Source: Saccharicrinis sp.
Lineage (GTDB): Bacteria; Bacteroidota; Bacteroidia; Bacteroidales; Marinilabiliaceae
NCBI GenBank assembly: GCA_024635555.1
Contig: JAGXIO010000196.1
Span: 1-48,327 of the forward strand
Length of the DNA: 48,327 bases
Reading direction: 5' to 3'
The position numbers and the translations under genes were made by a program. The first letter of the stretch is position 1; each line of letters opens with the position of its first letter. The notes below the pieces were generated by a model. That model made no database searches, was not told the origin of the DNA, and worked only from the letters and a program-made list of their open reading frames with translations. Below, in pieces: positions 6,394 to 16,072 of this stretch.

Positions 6394-9285
6394 TCATTTC
6401 CCACATATACTCCTATAACTGCATGTTTTACAACTATCGGTATATTCGGTTTGGGTAAAGGATATTTCGCTGTTAAAAAGATCATCCAGATGCTGTTTCA
6501 GTTGTTCCAAATATTCCTCTTCCACTTTTTTAAGTGTGAGTGTTTCGTTGTTCGCAGGTGTACCTATTTTAAGCGAATAATCAGGTGAGGTAAATATCTT
6601 TTTTATCCATACCACACCCGGCAAGTAGGTAGATGCATCGGAACCGCTTTGCTTTAAAATATGACTATATAACAAGGTTTGAAAGATGGCTTTTTTTGCT
6701 TTGTGCTTGCTTTGCAAAAATAGCTCTGCCACCTCTTTAAAATACTCTTCGCCAGCACCTGTTTTATAATCGATAACGCGGACAGTACTTTCCTTTTGGT
6801 CCAAACGGTCGATGGTGCCTCCAACGCAAATGCTTTTGTTTGCTAACTTGATGTGGCCTTTCACAGGTTTTTCCAATCCCAATAAGAAGAAAGGAGCATG
6901 TTGTTTTTCTACCGATAAAAATTGATGAATATATTTTTTTATAATATCGAAAACCAAAATATTTTTACCCTGGATATCGTTAAAATCACTTTGTCCCAAC
7001 TCCTGGTTAAAATAATTGTTAAAGCTTGTCCGTAATGCCAAATCGATGGCCTGCGAGTCCTTACTTAAGGTTTCAATATCAATGGCCTGTATTTCTTTGC
7101 CTACAAAGAGTTTGTAAATTTCTTCTACTGTTTCATGAAACAAGTTGCCGAAAATACGAGGATCGATGTCTTCCGTTATCTCCTCCGGCTCCTTTGCCTT
7201 TAAAATATATTTATAATAAAAACGCAGCGGACACTCAAAATAGGTGCTTAGGGCACTGGGCGAAAGCTGTTTGGTTCCTCCTTCAAGGTAGAGGTTAAGG
7301 ATTTCCATTACCTGAGCATTCTTGCTCACATAATATTCTTTTGGCGTGGTAATATTTACTTTATCCACCGCTGTCGAAAAACTTAGCTTTTCGGGTGGGT
7401 ATTCATATTTAAGTTGAAATAAAAAACGGCTCATTTCGCCTGTACGCATACCTTGCGACGAGGAGTTGTAAAGCAATCGTACTTTTTTTGAGCGATGGAT
7501 CAGTCGATAAAAATAATAAGCAAATATGGCATCTTGGTGCTCAATGGTGGGCAATAAAAAGGCTTTGCGCAGGTTGTAAGGAATCATGGAGTTGGTAGCC
7601 CCGGTCTGCGGAAAAACACCTTCGTTCATATTAAGGATGATTAGGTTTTCGAAATCCAGCGCCCGGGTTTCCAATATGCCCATTACTTGCAATCCTTTTA
7701 AAGGTTCGCCGCTAAAAGGGATGCTTTTTAGGTCGGCGGCTCTTTTAAACAGTTTTATCCATGTTTCGGGGGTGATTTCGACACCAAGCTTTTTAATCAA
7801 ATCAGATAATTGCGTGATGGTGAGGTGCAGTTGATAGATAAACTCCTTTTCCAAAGCTTTGCCGTCGCTGTTTTTTTGCAGGCCGCTAAATACAAGTTGT
7901 AGTAGTTCAATCAGGTACGTGGAAAAATCGTCACTCTTCTTAATTATTTTAAATATAGTTCCCAACAGTTTGCTTTTACTCAAATCCCCGGCCTCAATAT
8001 ATATTTGGTTGCGCTTAACCAGAGAGTAGGCCATTTCCTTATGCAGTTCCGAATCAAGTGCTTCGATATATTGATGGGTGAGAATGGGGAGCACATTTCG
8101 GAAATAAAACCAAGTTTTGCCCCCTTTAGTGCGTCTTCCGTTTTTTTGCAAATCAAAAATGAGTTCCAATAATCCATAGGCAGGGGTGTTTTTTATGGGA
8201 TAGCCCATGGTAATGTTTACTTTATCTATATGCTCGGGGATGGCGTGCAGTACCGGCAAAAGCATGGTTTCGTCGGTTAATATTACGGCTGTTTTTAAGG
8301 CCGAATCGAGTTGAGCTTGGCTTTCGTGCGCGGACATATCCTCCAAGTACTGATTTACCACTTGCGTTTGAGCCGTATCAGACGCCACCGAGGTTATCGT
8401 AATGTGAGGCAGGTCTGTGTTGTGTGGGAAATGCCAATCCTGGGGTGGTGGAAAATTGAGCATATTTTCCCGGATAAAACGCACCGCTTCGTGTTCTTTC
8501 ATTCGGTCGCCAAGAGCCGTGTTCGGAGGGTTAACCTGTAATAGCCAGGGTGTATAATCCCATATAAAATCGGCTTTATTGGCAATGGCTAAATGATGGA
8601 AAAGTTTTTTTTCGCAGGTGTTTAGCGCGTTAAATGCCACAAACACAATTTTGGGATGACGAATGTTGAGCGCCTTTTTCTGGTCTATGTCCTCGGCAAT
8701 ACATCGGTAAACGGCACCTTCGTAGGCCATGTTCTTCGCCTTTAAACGCTTGTTCAGTAGCTCATAAACCTCATAAAGTTTCTCCCATATTTTCACAAAC
8801 TCCGTTTGGTGCTCCGATAGCTTGTTTGGGTTAAAAGTGAGCCAAAAGCTTTTGATGGTTTTTATCTGTTCATCCGACAAAAAACTGTAGTCGGCCTCAA
8901 TTTCTTTGATAGATAAAAGATTGGAGAATACCTGAGCCGCATTGGCTCTGTACTTGTCAATATCGTCAAAATCGTTGATGATAATTTCGCCCCAAGGCAA
9001 AAATTCATCAAAGCCGGTATCCGTTTTGTAAATCTCTTCGAATACCTGATACAGTTCAAACACCAAGCTTATCTTATCGGCTATCTGATACGGTGTTAGC
9101 TCCTCTACAAACTCATTGATAGTAATGGTTTTTGGCGACCATAGTGGTTTCTTGATGAGCGTACTCAAATGCTGCTGAAAAAATAGCCCCGCTCTACGTC
9201 CTGGAAAAACAAAACAAAACTCCGATATATTGGTTTGATATTTATCGAAATAATATTGTGCCAAATTTTGTATAAAATTGCTCAT
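6394..9285 (-). CDS. AddB-like PD-(D/E)XK nuclease/helicase-family protein
   Basis: A 963-aa protein of the RecB/AddB-type exonuclease family that processes DNA ends for recombination. The N-terminus has FCFVFPGRRAGLFF (helicase-like first motif, degenerate). The C-terminal nuclease domain has GGTIDRLD followed by IDYKTG (Asp839, Lys841). A cysteine in FECPLRFYYKY plus Cys952, Cys955 and Cys961 (CKTCSYRSIC) match the four-cysteine iron-sulfur clamp of AddB nuclease domains. I chose the ATG at 9285 (MSNFIQNLAQ). The open frame extends 23 codons further, but those residues are not family-like. AddB normally works with the AddA helicase; no addA lies next to it here. The gene is transcribed away from sucA, with 191 bases between them for two promoters. 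Confidence 0.85.
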   Translation of the reverse strand: MSNFIQNLAQYYFDKYQTNISEFCFVFPGRRAGLFFQQHLSTLIKKPLWSPKTITINEFVEELTPYQIADKISLVFELYQVFEEIYKTDTGFDEFLPWGEIIINDFDDIDKYRANAAQVFSNLLSIKEIEADYSFLSDEQIKTIKSFWLTFNPNKLSEHQTEFVKIWEKLYEVYELLNKRLKAKNMAYEGAVYRCIAEDIDQKKALNIRHPKIVFVAFNALNTCEKKLFHHLAIANKADFIWDYTPWLLQVNPPNTALGDRMKEHEAVRFIRENMLNFPPPQDWHFPHNTDLPHITITSVASDTAQTQVVNQYLEDMSAHESQAQLDSALKTAVILTDETMLLPVLHAIPEHIDKVNITMGYPIKNTPAYGLLELIFDLQKNGRRTKGGKTWFYFRNVLPILTHQYIEALDSELHKEMAYSLVKRNQIYIEAGDLSKSKLLGTIFKIIKKSDDFSTYLIELLQLVFSGLQKNSDGKALEKEFIYQLHLTITQLSDLIKKLGVEITPETWIKLFKRAADLKSIPFSGEPLKGLQVMGILETRALDFENLIILNMNEGVFPQTGATNSMIPYNLRKAFLLPTIEHQDAIFAYYFYRLIHRSKKVRLLYNSSSQGMRTGEMSRFLFQLKYEYPPEKLSFSTAVDKVNITTPKEYYVSKNAQVMEILNLYLEGGTKQLSPSALSTYFECPLRFYYKYILKAKEPEEITEDIDPRIFGNLFHETVEEIYKLFVGKEIQAIDIETLSKDSQAIDLALRTSFNNYFNQELGQSDFNDIQGKNILVFDIIKKYIHQFLSVEKQHAPFFLLGLEKPVKGHIKLANKSICVGGTIDRLDQKESTVRVIDYKTGAGEEYFKEVAELFLQSKHKAKKAIFQTLLYSHILKQSGSDASTYLPGVVWIKKIFTSPDYSLKIGTPANNETLTLKKVEEEYLEQLKQHLDDLFNSEISFTQTEYTDSCKTCSYRSICGK

Positions 9286-9476
9286 TGAAACACATTGTTG
9301 ATTTAATGTTGATTTATGCGAATACAAAAGAATGAAATTAATGACAAAAACCACAGTTTTAGTTGCGGTTTGCGGTTAAACAACTCAAAATACATATCTT
9401 GCAAGTTAATCTGAACAATTTAAAAATAAAGGATTAATTAAGCTATAAAATAAATCATTCGGATAAGGAACTATTT

Positions 9477-12299
9477 ATGGACGAATTTTCATTTATTGGG
9501 AACAGCGAAATAGAGACTATTGAACAACTGTACCAAAACTATTTAAAGGATCCCGGATCCGTTGACCAAAGCTTCAGGCAATTTTTCAGAGGCTTCGACT
9601 TTGCCCGTAAAAATTACGATGCACCCAGCTCTTCGGGCATGGTAAGCAAGGAATTTAAAGTGGCCAACCTTATTCGAGGCTATCGGCAACGGGGACATTT
9701 ATTTACCAAAACCAATCCAGTACGTAGCCGTCGCAAGTACTTTCCTACCCTCGATATCGAAAATTTTGGTTTGGAAAAGGCCGATTTGGAAACTGAATTT
9801 GAGGCTGGAAAGCAAATTGAGATGGGAAAAGCCAAGCTGAAAGATATTATCGATCACCTTCAAAAAACCTATTGCGAGTCCGTGGGTGTGGAGTATCTCT
9901 ACATTCGTCATCCCGAAATAATAAATTGGTTGGAAGAAAGGATGGAGAAGCAGCTTAACACACCCAATTATTCGGTAGAGAAGAAAAAACGGATTTATGA
10001 CCAATTGCTGGTGTCTGCTGGTTTTGAAAGTTTTATCCACAAAAAATTTGTTGGGCAAAAACGCTTTTCACTCGAAGGTAGCGAAGTAATCATTCCGGCA
10101 TTGCATGCCCTTATTCAAAAAGGGGCCGAGATGGGTGCCAAGGAATTTGTGATGGGGATGGCACACCGCGGACGTTTGAATGTGCTGGCCAATATCCTGA
10201 ATAAACCCTACGAAAATATATTTAAGGAATATGTGGGGCAGGAATATGCTGCAGGAATATCCTTGGGCGATGTAAAGTACCACTTGGGCTATCAAAACGA
10301 TATTATTACCAGCGATGGGAATGAGGTAAGTGTTTACCTGGCACCCAATCCATCGCATCTGGAGGCTGTGGGCCCTATTATTGAGGGGGTTGCCCGAGCT
10401 AAAATAAACAATAAATATAACAACGATTACGACAAAGTGATCCCCGTAGTTATTCATGGCGATGCCGCAATCGCTGGTCAGGGCGTTGTGTACGAAGTAG
10501 TTCAGATGAGCCAACTACGCGGTTATAAAACCGGAGGAACCATACATATAGTTATCAACAATCAAATAGGTTTTACCACCAATTATTTAGATGCCCGCTC
10601 CAGTACCTATTGCACCGATGTGGGCAAAGTAACGCGAAGTCCCGTTTTTCATATTAATGGTGATGACGCCGAAGCCATGGTGTATGCTATGGAACTGGCC
10701 GTGGAGTATCGTCAGAATTATAATTCAGATGTGTTTATTGATGTGCTATCGTACCGTAAGTATGGCCACAACGAAGGCGACGAACCACGCTTTACGCAGC
10801 CTACGCTGTACAAGGCGATTTCCAACCATCCCAATCCAAGAGATTTGTACGGCGAAAGATTGCTCAAGGAAAAAATATATACTAAAAAGGAACTCAACTC
10901 GCTTCAACATGGCTTTGATGTTTATTTGGATAAGCAATTAGAAGATTCCAAAGCCATTGATAAGGTGGAGATTCAACGCTTTTTGAAAAGTGATTGGGAA
11001 GGCTTCAAATATGCTGAATCAAAGGATTTTATTAGCTCTCCAAATACAGGAGTGGATAAAGATAAGTTGTTGATGTTGAGCGAAAAAATGACTACCCTCC
11101 CCCCCGAATTACCTTTTTTTGGTAAGGTGGAGAAAATTATGACGGATCGGAAAAAAATGGTGGAGGAGGATAAGTTGGACTGGGCCATGGGCGAACTGCT
11201 GGCCTATGCCTCCTTGCTCACCGAGGGCACGCCAGTAAGGCTAAGCGGACAGGATTCTATTCGTGGCACTTTTGCGCATCGTCATGCAGGTCTTACCATT
11301 CAGGATACCGAAGATCAATATTATCCCTTAAAACATATGTCTGACAATCAGGGTCAGTTCGACGTTTATAATTCGAGTCTTTCGGAGTACGGTGTAATGG
11401 GTTTTGAGTACGGATATGCATTGGCAACACCTAATGGATTAACCATTTGGGAGGCACAGTTTGGCGATTTTTACAACGTAGCTCAGGTAATCATCGATCA
11501 ATATATCAGTTCGGCCGAAGAAAAATGGGGTTTGATGAACGGCTTGGTATTGTTTCTGCCCCATGGTTTTGAGGGGCAAGGACCGGAGCATTCGAGCGCA
11601 CGCATTGAGCGCTTTTTGTCGCTGGCAGCCAATGATAATATGCAAGTGGTGAACTGTACTACACCGGCAAACTTTTTTCATGTGTTGCGACGTCAGATCA
11701 TTAGCGAGGTGCGAGTACCGCTCATCATATTTACGCCCAAAAGTTTGTTGCGCCATCCTAAATGTGTATCCAAAATTGAGGATTTGGCCACCGGTGGTTT
11801 TAAAGAAGTAATTGACGACGATAATGTGGATGTGGACGAGGTGAGAAGGGTAGTTTTTTGTAGCGGTAAAATATATTACGACCTACTGGCACGCAAGGAA
11901 GAACTCCAGGCACGCGATATTGCCCTGATTAGGTTAGAGCAAATGCACCCCTTCCCAAAAGAGCAGTTACAAGTGGTTGTGGATAAATATAAGAATGCGA
12001 TATTGCATTTGTGGGTACAGGAGGAGCCCGAGAATATGGGCGCATGGAAATATATCAGAGGTATGTTTAAAGGAGTAAAATTAATTCCCGTGGCGCGCCT
12101 GGCAAGCGGAAGCCCTGCAACAGGTTTAAACAAACTGCATTTGGTGGGTCAGGAAGAAATAGTAAGTAAGATATTTAAAAAATGCCATTGCGAACTGAAC
12201 CTTAAATATTGCGGATTGCTATGTATGGAGGGCAAAAGCAGAACGGAGATTTTAAAACAGCACAGATATTTTACGGAAAAACAAAAGTTTTCGATTTAA
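9477..12299 (+). CDS. sucA: 2-oxoglutarate dehydrogenase E1 component
   Basis: A 940-aa thiamine-diphosphate enzyme that decarboxylates 2-oxoglutarate and transfers the succinyl group to the lipoyl arm of E2 in the TCA cycle (cytoplasm). The N-terminus carries the short helical 'E1o' segment (FIGNSEIETIEQLYQNY), followed by MGMAHRGRLNVLANIL and the ThDP motif running from GDA (Gly328-Asp329) to NNQIGF (Asn361-Asn362). The transketolase-like C-terminal half has LSGQDSIRGTFAHRHA and LPHGFEGQGPEHSSARIERFL. Length is normal for the family. The ATG at 9477 follows AAGGAA at a suitable spacing. odhB lies 91 bases downstream in the same direction, so the two form an operon; no lpd (E3) gene is adjacent. 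The 12300-12390 gap contains a duplicated AGATATGAGTAT. Confidence 0.97.
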   Translation: MDEFSFIGNSEIETIEQLYQNYLKDPGSVDQSFRQFFRGFDFARKNYDAPSSSGMVSKEFKVANLIRGYRQRGHLFTKTNPVRSRRKYFPTLDIENFGLEKADLETEFEAGKQIEMGKAKLKDIIDHLQKTYCESVGVEYLYIRHPEIINWLEERMEKQLNTPNYSVEKKKRIYDQLLVSAGFESFIHKKFVGQKRFSLEGSEVIIPALHALIQKGAEMGAKEFVMGMAHRGRLNVLANILNKPYENIFKEYVGQEYAAGISLGDVKYHLGYQNDIITSDGNEVSVYLAPNPSHLEAVGPIIEGVARAKINNKYNNDYDKVIPVVIHGDAAIAGQGVVYEVVQMSQLRGYKTGGTIHIVINNQIGFTTNYLDARSSTYCTDVGKVTRSPVFHINGDDAEAMVYAMELAVEYRQNYNSDVFIDVLSYRKYGHNEGDEPRFTQPTLYKAISNHPNPRDLYGERLLKEKIYTKKELNSLQHGFDVYLDKQLEDSKAIDKVEIQRFLKSDWEGFKYAESKDFISSPNTGVDKDKLLMLSEKMTTLPPELPFFGKVEKIMTDRKKMVEEDKLDWAMGELLAYASLLTEGTPVRLSGQDSIRGTFAHRHAGLTIQDTEDQYYPLKHMSDNQGQFDVYNSSLSEYGVMGFEYGYALATPNGLTIWEAQFGDFYNVAQVIIDQYISSAEEKWGLMNGLVLFLPHGFEGQGPEHSSARIERFLSLAANDNMQVVNCTTPANFFHVLRRQIISEVRVPLIIFTPKSLLRHPKCVSKIEDLATGGFKEVIDDDNVDVDEVRRVVFCSGKIYYDLLARKEELQARDIALIRLEQMHPFPKEQLQVVVDKYKNAILHLWVQEEPENMGAWKYIRGMFKGVKLIPVARLASGSPATGLNKLHLVGQEEIVSKIFKKCHCELNLKYCGLLCMEGKSRTEILKQHRYFTEKQKFSI

Positions 12300-12390
12300 T
12301 AATAAGATATGAGTATGAAGATATGAGTATCAAGTATCAACATGAAAGTATTAAAAAGTCTACTTAATTATCACGATTAAAGAATAAGCT

Positions 12391-13677
12391 ATGATAATCG
12401 AAATAAAAGTTCCCTCACCGGGAGAGTCCATTACTGAAGTCGAAATAGCCTCATGGTTAGTGAAAGATGGTGATATAGTAAATCAGGATCAGGATTTGGG
12501 CGAGATAGAATCGGACAAGGCAACCCTTACCTTAAATGCCGATAAAGCCGGTAAAATTAAAATATTGTTGAAAGAAGGGCAAAGTGTAGGAGTTGGCGAG
12601 GTGGCTTGCACCATCGACACATCGTTTGAACCTGCGGAAGATGAAGGTAAGCCGGATGTTAAAACGAACGATTCTGTTGAGGAAAAAACGGTTGAGCAAG
12701 AAAAAGAAAGCGATAAAAAACACGAAACAGATAAAATTGCAGAGAAAAAAGCCATATCCGAAGAACTATCAAAAGTAAAAATAACACCCGTAGCCCAAAA
12801 TCTCATGGACGAAGAGGGTTGGACTGTGCAGGATGTAATAGACGGTTTGCATCGCTTAGGTAAAAAAGAAATAGAAGCTATAAAGCAAAAAGGTGGGGCA
12901 GTGGCCGATATATCGATTTCCGGTGGTTTGGCTGCCAAGCCCAAGGAACGTCAGCTAGACCGCCAAAAAATGACTTCCCTGCGCAAGAAGTTAAGTGCCC
13001 GTCTGGTAGCCGTTAAACACGAAACAGCCATGCTCACCACTTTTAACGAAGTAGATATGAGCAATATCATGGATATGCGCAAAAATTACCAGAGTCAGTT
13101 TACCGAAAAGCATGGGGTTAAATTGGGCTTTATGTCCTTTTTTATCAAGGCATCGGCGTTGGCCATGCAAAAGCACCCAATGGTAAATGCCATGATAGAT
13201 GGTGATGAGATAGTTACCCCCAACTATGTAGATGTTTCAGTGGCCGTGCAAACACCTAAAGGATTGATGGTACCTGTAATTCGTAACACCGAATCCATGA
13301 GTCTGGCGCAGATAGAAGAGGCTCTGAAGCAACTGGCCACCAAAGCCCGCTCAGGTAAAATAAGCCTCCAAGAAATGACAGGAGGAACCTTCACCGTTAC
13401 CAATGGCGGCGTGTTCGGTTCCATGTTGTCCACTCCGCTCATCAACCCGCCACAGTCGGCCATCTTGGGTATGCACAACATCGTGGAGCGCCCTGTTGCA
13501 GTCAACGGGAAAGTTGAGATAAGACCCATCATGTACACTGCGCTCTCTTACGATCACCGTGTTATCGACGGAAAAGACTCCGTGGGCTTTTTAGTAACCC
13601 TCAAAACCATGCTCGAAAACCCCGAGCTCATGCTATCCGGAGGAGATGATTTAAAAAGGTTAGTGCTGGATTTGTAG
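12391..13677 (+). CDS. sucB: Dihydrolipoyllysine succinyltransferase, E2 of 2-oxoglutarate dehydrogenase
   Basis: A 428-aa E2 core enzyme (also called odhB) that accepts succinyl from E1 on its lipoyl lysine and passes it to CoA. The N-terminal lipoyl domain (about 1-78) has the attachment site EIESDKATL with Lys43. A charged Glu/Lys-rich flexible linker follows (about 80-125). The peripheral subunit-binding domain is at about 128-165 ([14 protein letters not shown]). The catalytic domain ends with SYDHRVIDG, where His389 and Asp393 are the active-site residues. Immediately downstream of sucA and probably co-transcribed. An ACTCC-GTA-GGAGT hairpin at 13688-13700 follows the stop; it is short and may be a REP-like repeat rather than a terminator. 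Confidence 0.97.
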   Translation: MIIEIKVPSPGESITEVEIASWLVKDGDIVNQDQDLGEIESDKATLTLNADKAGKIKILLKEGQSVGVGEVACTIDTSFEPAEDEGKPDVKTNDSVEEKTVEQEKESDKKHETDKIAEKKAISEELSKVKITPVAQNLMDEEGWTVQDVIDGLHRLGKKEIEAIKQKGGAVADISISGGLAAKPKERQLDRQKMTSLRKKLSARLVAVKHETAMLTTFNEVDMSNIMDMRKNYQSQFTEKHGVKLGFMSFFIKASALAMQKHPMVNAMIDGDEIVTPNYVDVSVAVQTPKGLMVPVIRNTESMSLAQIEEALKQLATKARSGKISLQEMTGGTFTVTNGGVFGSMLSTPLINPPQSAILGMHNIVERPVAVNGKVEIRPIMYTALSYDHRVIDGKDSVGFLVTLKTMLENPELMLSGGDDLKRLVLDL

Positions 13678-13760
13678 GATAGAAAAAACTCCGTAGGAGT
13701 ACTGTGTGCATATTCATAAGGTTATAAGTGTTGCTCAACTAGTGCTTAACATCTGGACAG

Positions 13761-14324
13761 TTAATCTATTACAATTTGATAATTGTGCAATAATCCGGCT
13801 AAGCTTGTTGATGAAAACCGGGCTTTGCGCATCGAATTTTGCTGGGGATCGATGGTGAAATTGAAGGACGAGCGAAAATCTGCCTTTTCCAGGTTGCTCT
13901 GGAAAAAAATAGCACCGCTCAAATCGCTATGGTCAAAAGAAGCCTCGCTGAGATTGGTTTGCGTAAAATCCACTTCCGTCATACGGCAGTTTTTAAAGGC
14001 GGTTTTCTTGATTTTGAGTTTGTAAAAAGAAGAATAATCCAACACACAAGCATTAAAACCAAACGAGAGCGAAAAAGTGTTGCACTCATCAAAGTGCAGA
14101 CCCATCATTTTGCAGTCTTTAAATTGTACATCTCTAAAAGCACAAGCGCTTAGTTTGGCGTTGCTCAGGTCGCATTGTACAAACTTACAATCGACAAATA
14201 TATAGTCCGACAGGTCAGCATCGGAAAAAATGCAACCGTTAAAAAGGCAATCTTCGTATTCGCCCTTGGATAATGCACTAATATCGATATTTTTAAACTG
14301 CTTGCTTACTTGGTAATTTGACAT
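13761..14324 (-). CDS. Pentapeptide-repeat protein (Qnr/McbG-like fold)
   Basis: A 187-aa protein made almost wholly of A(D/N)LxX-type pentapeptide repeats (for example DADLSDYIF, CDLSNAKLSACAF, TNLSEASFDHSDLSGAIF), which fold into a right-handed quadrilateral beta helix. A short break at about residues 83-92 separates two repeat blocks, the arrangement seen in Qnr-type proteins. Qnr and MfpA proteins mimic DNA and protect gyrase, but most chromosomal pentapeptide proteins in Bacteroidota have no tested function, so quinolone protection must not be assumed. No signal peptide is present, so it is probably cytoplasmic. It is convergent with odhB, 83 bases apart. Confidence 0.85.
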   Translation of the reverse strand: MSNYQVSKQFKNIDISALSKGEYEDCLFNGCIFSDADLSDYIFVDCKFVQCDLSNAKLSACAFRDVQFKDCKMMGLHFDECNTFSLSFGFNACVLDYSSFYKLKIKKTAFKNCRMTEVDFTQTNLSEASFDHSDLSGAIFFQSNLEKADFRSSFNFTIDPQQNSMRKARFSSTSLAGLLHNYQIVID

Positions 14325-14531
14325 CGTTAATTAAATGCTGAAAAGGAAACCCATTTTAGGTCAGCCGAGTTAAACATAAGGCTTTATTCTGAAATAAAAA
14401 CAGAAAGCATTTTCTAATTGTTTACAAAGGTAAGTAAACTGGATATTATGCATATCGTATTTGTGCGCAAAGGTGTATTTGAATACCTATCCATTCATAA
14501 TCAGACATTCCGGTTTAAAAGTATTTAAGAT

Positions 14532-14696
14532 AAGGCGCATTTTTTAAGAACCTTTGTGGATTGGATGATTCAAAAGGCCAACGAAGAGATTGCTTTTAAG
14601 GGTGGGGTGGTTATTGTTCAGCCACTTGAAAACGGGATGGTAAATCTATTGCAGAAGCAGGATAATTTATACCATGTTGTATTACGCACAGTATAA
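14532..14696 (+). pseudogene. Possible gene remnant
   Basis: An open stretch (first ATG at 14565, stop TAA at 14694-14696) encodes about 43 codons, including EEIAFKGGVVIVQPLENGMV and YHVVLRTV. The upstream frame closes at 14526-14528. The composition looks protein-like, but no start signal or family is recognised, so this may be the 3' end of a decayed gene. The surrounding gap 14325-14998 otherwise holds the repeats listed separately. Confidence 0.25.
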
Positions 14697-14790
14697 CAAT
14701 ATAAAGCAACTTTTATTTAAATAAAAAGTGTTGTAAATGGTTAAGAAAAGTTATTTTCTTTAAATTAGCACTTTAAAGGCCTATAACATG

Positions 14791-14846
14791 AAACGAGCCC
14801 CCGAAGGGTCGGGGCGACCTGTCCCGCAGAATTGCGGGAGGCTATG
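14791..14846. repeat. Type C repeat, copy 1
   Basis: AAACGAGCCCCCGAAGGGT, followed by GGGGC, forms a GC hairpin and recurs at 42237-42260. The second half here, CCTGTCCCGC...GCGGGAGGCTATGA, shares its TCCCGC/GCGGGA hairpin with the insert inside both type B repeats. It is a dispersed, non-coding palindromic repeat of this genome. Confidence 0.6.
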
Positions 14847-14946
14847 ATAATTGGGGAACAACGTTCTAGGTAAGTTAATTAACACACAGGGGATGATGAA
14901 ATTCAGATATGCAACAGTCGTTTCCCTGTCTGCCATAGGTAGGTTA

Positions 14947-14989
14947 TCTCTTATCTAATAGTCTCTTATCTAATAGTCTCTTATCTAAT
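14947..14989 (+). repeat. 15-bp tandem repeat in the leader of the LacI-type gene
   Basis: TCTCTTATCTAATAG occurs two full times (14947-14961, 14962-14976) and a third time for 13 bases (14977-14989), ending 9 bases before the ATG at 14999. It occupies the place of the ribosome-binding leader or promoter, so copy number could change expression. Confidence 0.7.
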
Positions 14990-14998
14990 TATAAACAC

Positions 14999-16054
14999 AT
15001 GAAAGTAAGGATTATCGATATTGCTAAAAAAGCCGGAGTTTCTGCAGGTACTGTGGATCGTATCATTCATCAACGTGGTAAATGTTCCGATGACGCAATA
15101 GAAAAAGTAAATAAAGCCATAGACGAAATGGGTTATGAACCGGATATATCAGCTCGTAATCTGGCATTAAAAAAAGTTTTGCATTTCGTATGCCTGGTGT
15201 CCGACCCCAACGAAATAAAATATTGGTATCGTCCGATTGCCGGAATGGAAAAAGCAATTAAAGAGTTGGCTTTTTTTAAAGTGAAGGTAGATATTATCTA
15301 TTTTTCCATTCGAGCCTTATCTTTTCGAGAGGCATATCAAAAGGCATTAAAGATGCGGGTTGATGGGCTTATTTATGCCCCGTTGTTTTTTGAAGAATCA
15401 AAAATATTTGCAGAAGAACTGCATCAAAATAACATCCCATTTATACATCTTAACATTTATCAGCGTGAGCTTAACCCTCTTTGTTTTATTGGGCAGGATT
15501 CTATTCAAGCCGGAAGGCTGGCAGCCAGCCTATGTGAATTAGGTTTAGGAGATAACGAACAGGTACTCATTGCATATATTTCCGGGATACACCAAGAGTA
15601 TTCGCATATTAATTCGCGTATTGAAGGGTTTTTGCATTTTTTTGCCGAACAGGGTTTGCCTATGAAACAAATCAGTCAGTTTCAACTTGAAATTGATGAA
15701 AACGACAAAGGATATGAAGTGCTGTTTAAAGATTATATCGACAGCTCACCTAAGGTTCGTGTTATTTTTGTCCCCAACTCAAGAGCATATAGAATAGCCA
15801 ATCTTTTAAAAAAGTTTAAAATAAAAGGAATCACCATCATTGGGTTTGATGCGCTTGAGGATAATGTTAAATTTTTAAATCAAGGTTATATTCAGTTTTT
15901 AATTGCACAACAATCCAAAAACCAAGGTTATCAAAGCTTAATGATGTTGTTTAAGGCCTTATTCCGAAAGGAGAATATAGTTAAAGAACAATACCTCCCC
16001 ATAGATATATTATGCAAAGAGAATGTAGATTTTTATTCAGGCAAGATGGTGTAA
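14999..16054 (+). CDS. LacI/GalR-family transcriptional regulator
   Basis: A 351-aa DNA-binding regulator. The N-terminal helix-turn-helix (residues 4-50; VRIIDIAKKAGVSAGTVDRI, with the hinge helix region around GYEPDISARNLA) is typical of LacI. The rest is a periplasmic-binding-protein-like sensor domain of the sugar-binding type (FVCLVSDPNEIKYWY, then RVDGLIYAPLFFEE and GFDALEDNVKFLNQGYIQFLIAQQ). Length is normal. No sugar transporter or catabolic gene adjoins, so the ligand is unknown. The 15-bp tandem repeat sits directly before the start codon. It converges with aroE, only 18 bases apart, with no room for an obvious terminator. Confidence 0.9.
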   Translation: MKVRIIDIAKKAGVSAGTVDRIIHQRGKCSDDAIEKVNKAIDEMGYEPDISARNLALKKVLHFVCLVSDPNEIKYWYRPIAGMEKAIKELAFFKVKVDIIYFSIRALSFREAYQKALKMRVDGLIYAPLFFEESKIFAEELHQNNIPFIHLNIYQRELNPLCFIGQDSIQAGRLAASLCELGLGDNEQVLIAYISGIHQEYSHINSRIEGFLHFFAEQGLPMKQISQFQLEIDENDKGYEVLFKDYIDSSPKVRVIFVPNSRAYRIANLLKKFKIKGITIIGFDALEDNVKFLNQGYIQFLIAQQSKNQGYQSLMMLFKALFRKENIVKEQYLPIDILCKENVDFYSGKMV

Positions 16055-16072
16055 ATTACCATAGAAGCCATT

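Noticed and set aside
6046-6588. 180-codon plus-strand open frame
   Set aside because: It runs through the type B hairpins and into the antisense of the AddB-like gene; its composition is repeat-derived and no family is recognisable.
10068-10514. 148-codon minus-strand frame inside sucA
   Set aside because: Wholly antisense to strongly conserved E1 coding sequence.
12489-12944. Minus-strand frame opposite the E2 lipoyl/linker region
   Set aside because: A mirror of the Lys/Glu-rich linker of odhB, giving a Ser/Phe-rich product with no start context.
13688-13700. Terminator of sucA-odhB
   Set aside because: Only a 5-bp stem with no T run after it; more likely a REP-type fragment.
14947-14989. 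Tandem repeat as binding-site iterons of an origin
   Set aside because: Only three copies, no DnaA boxes or replication gene nearby.
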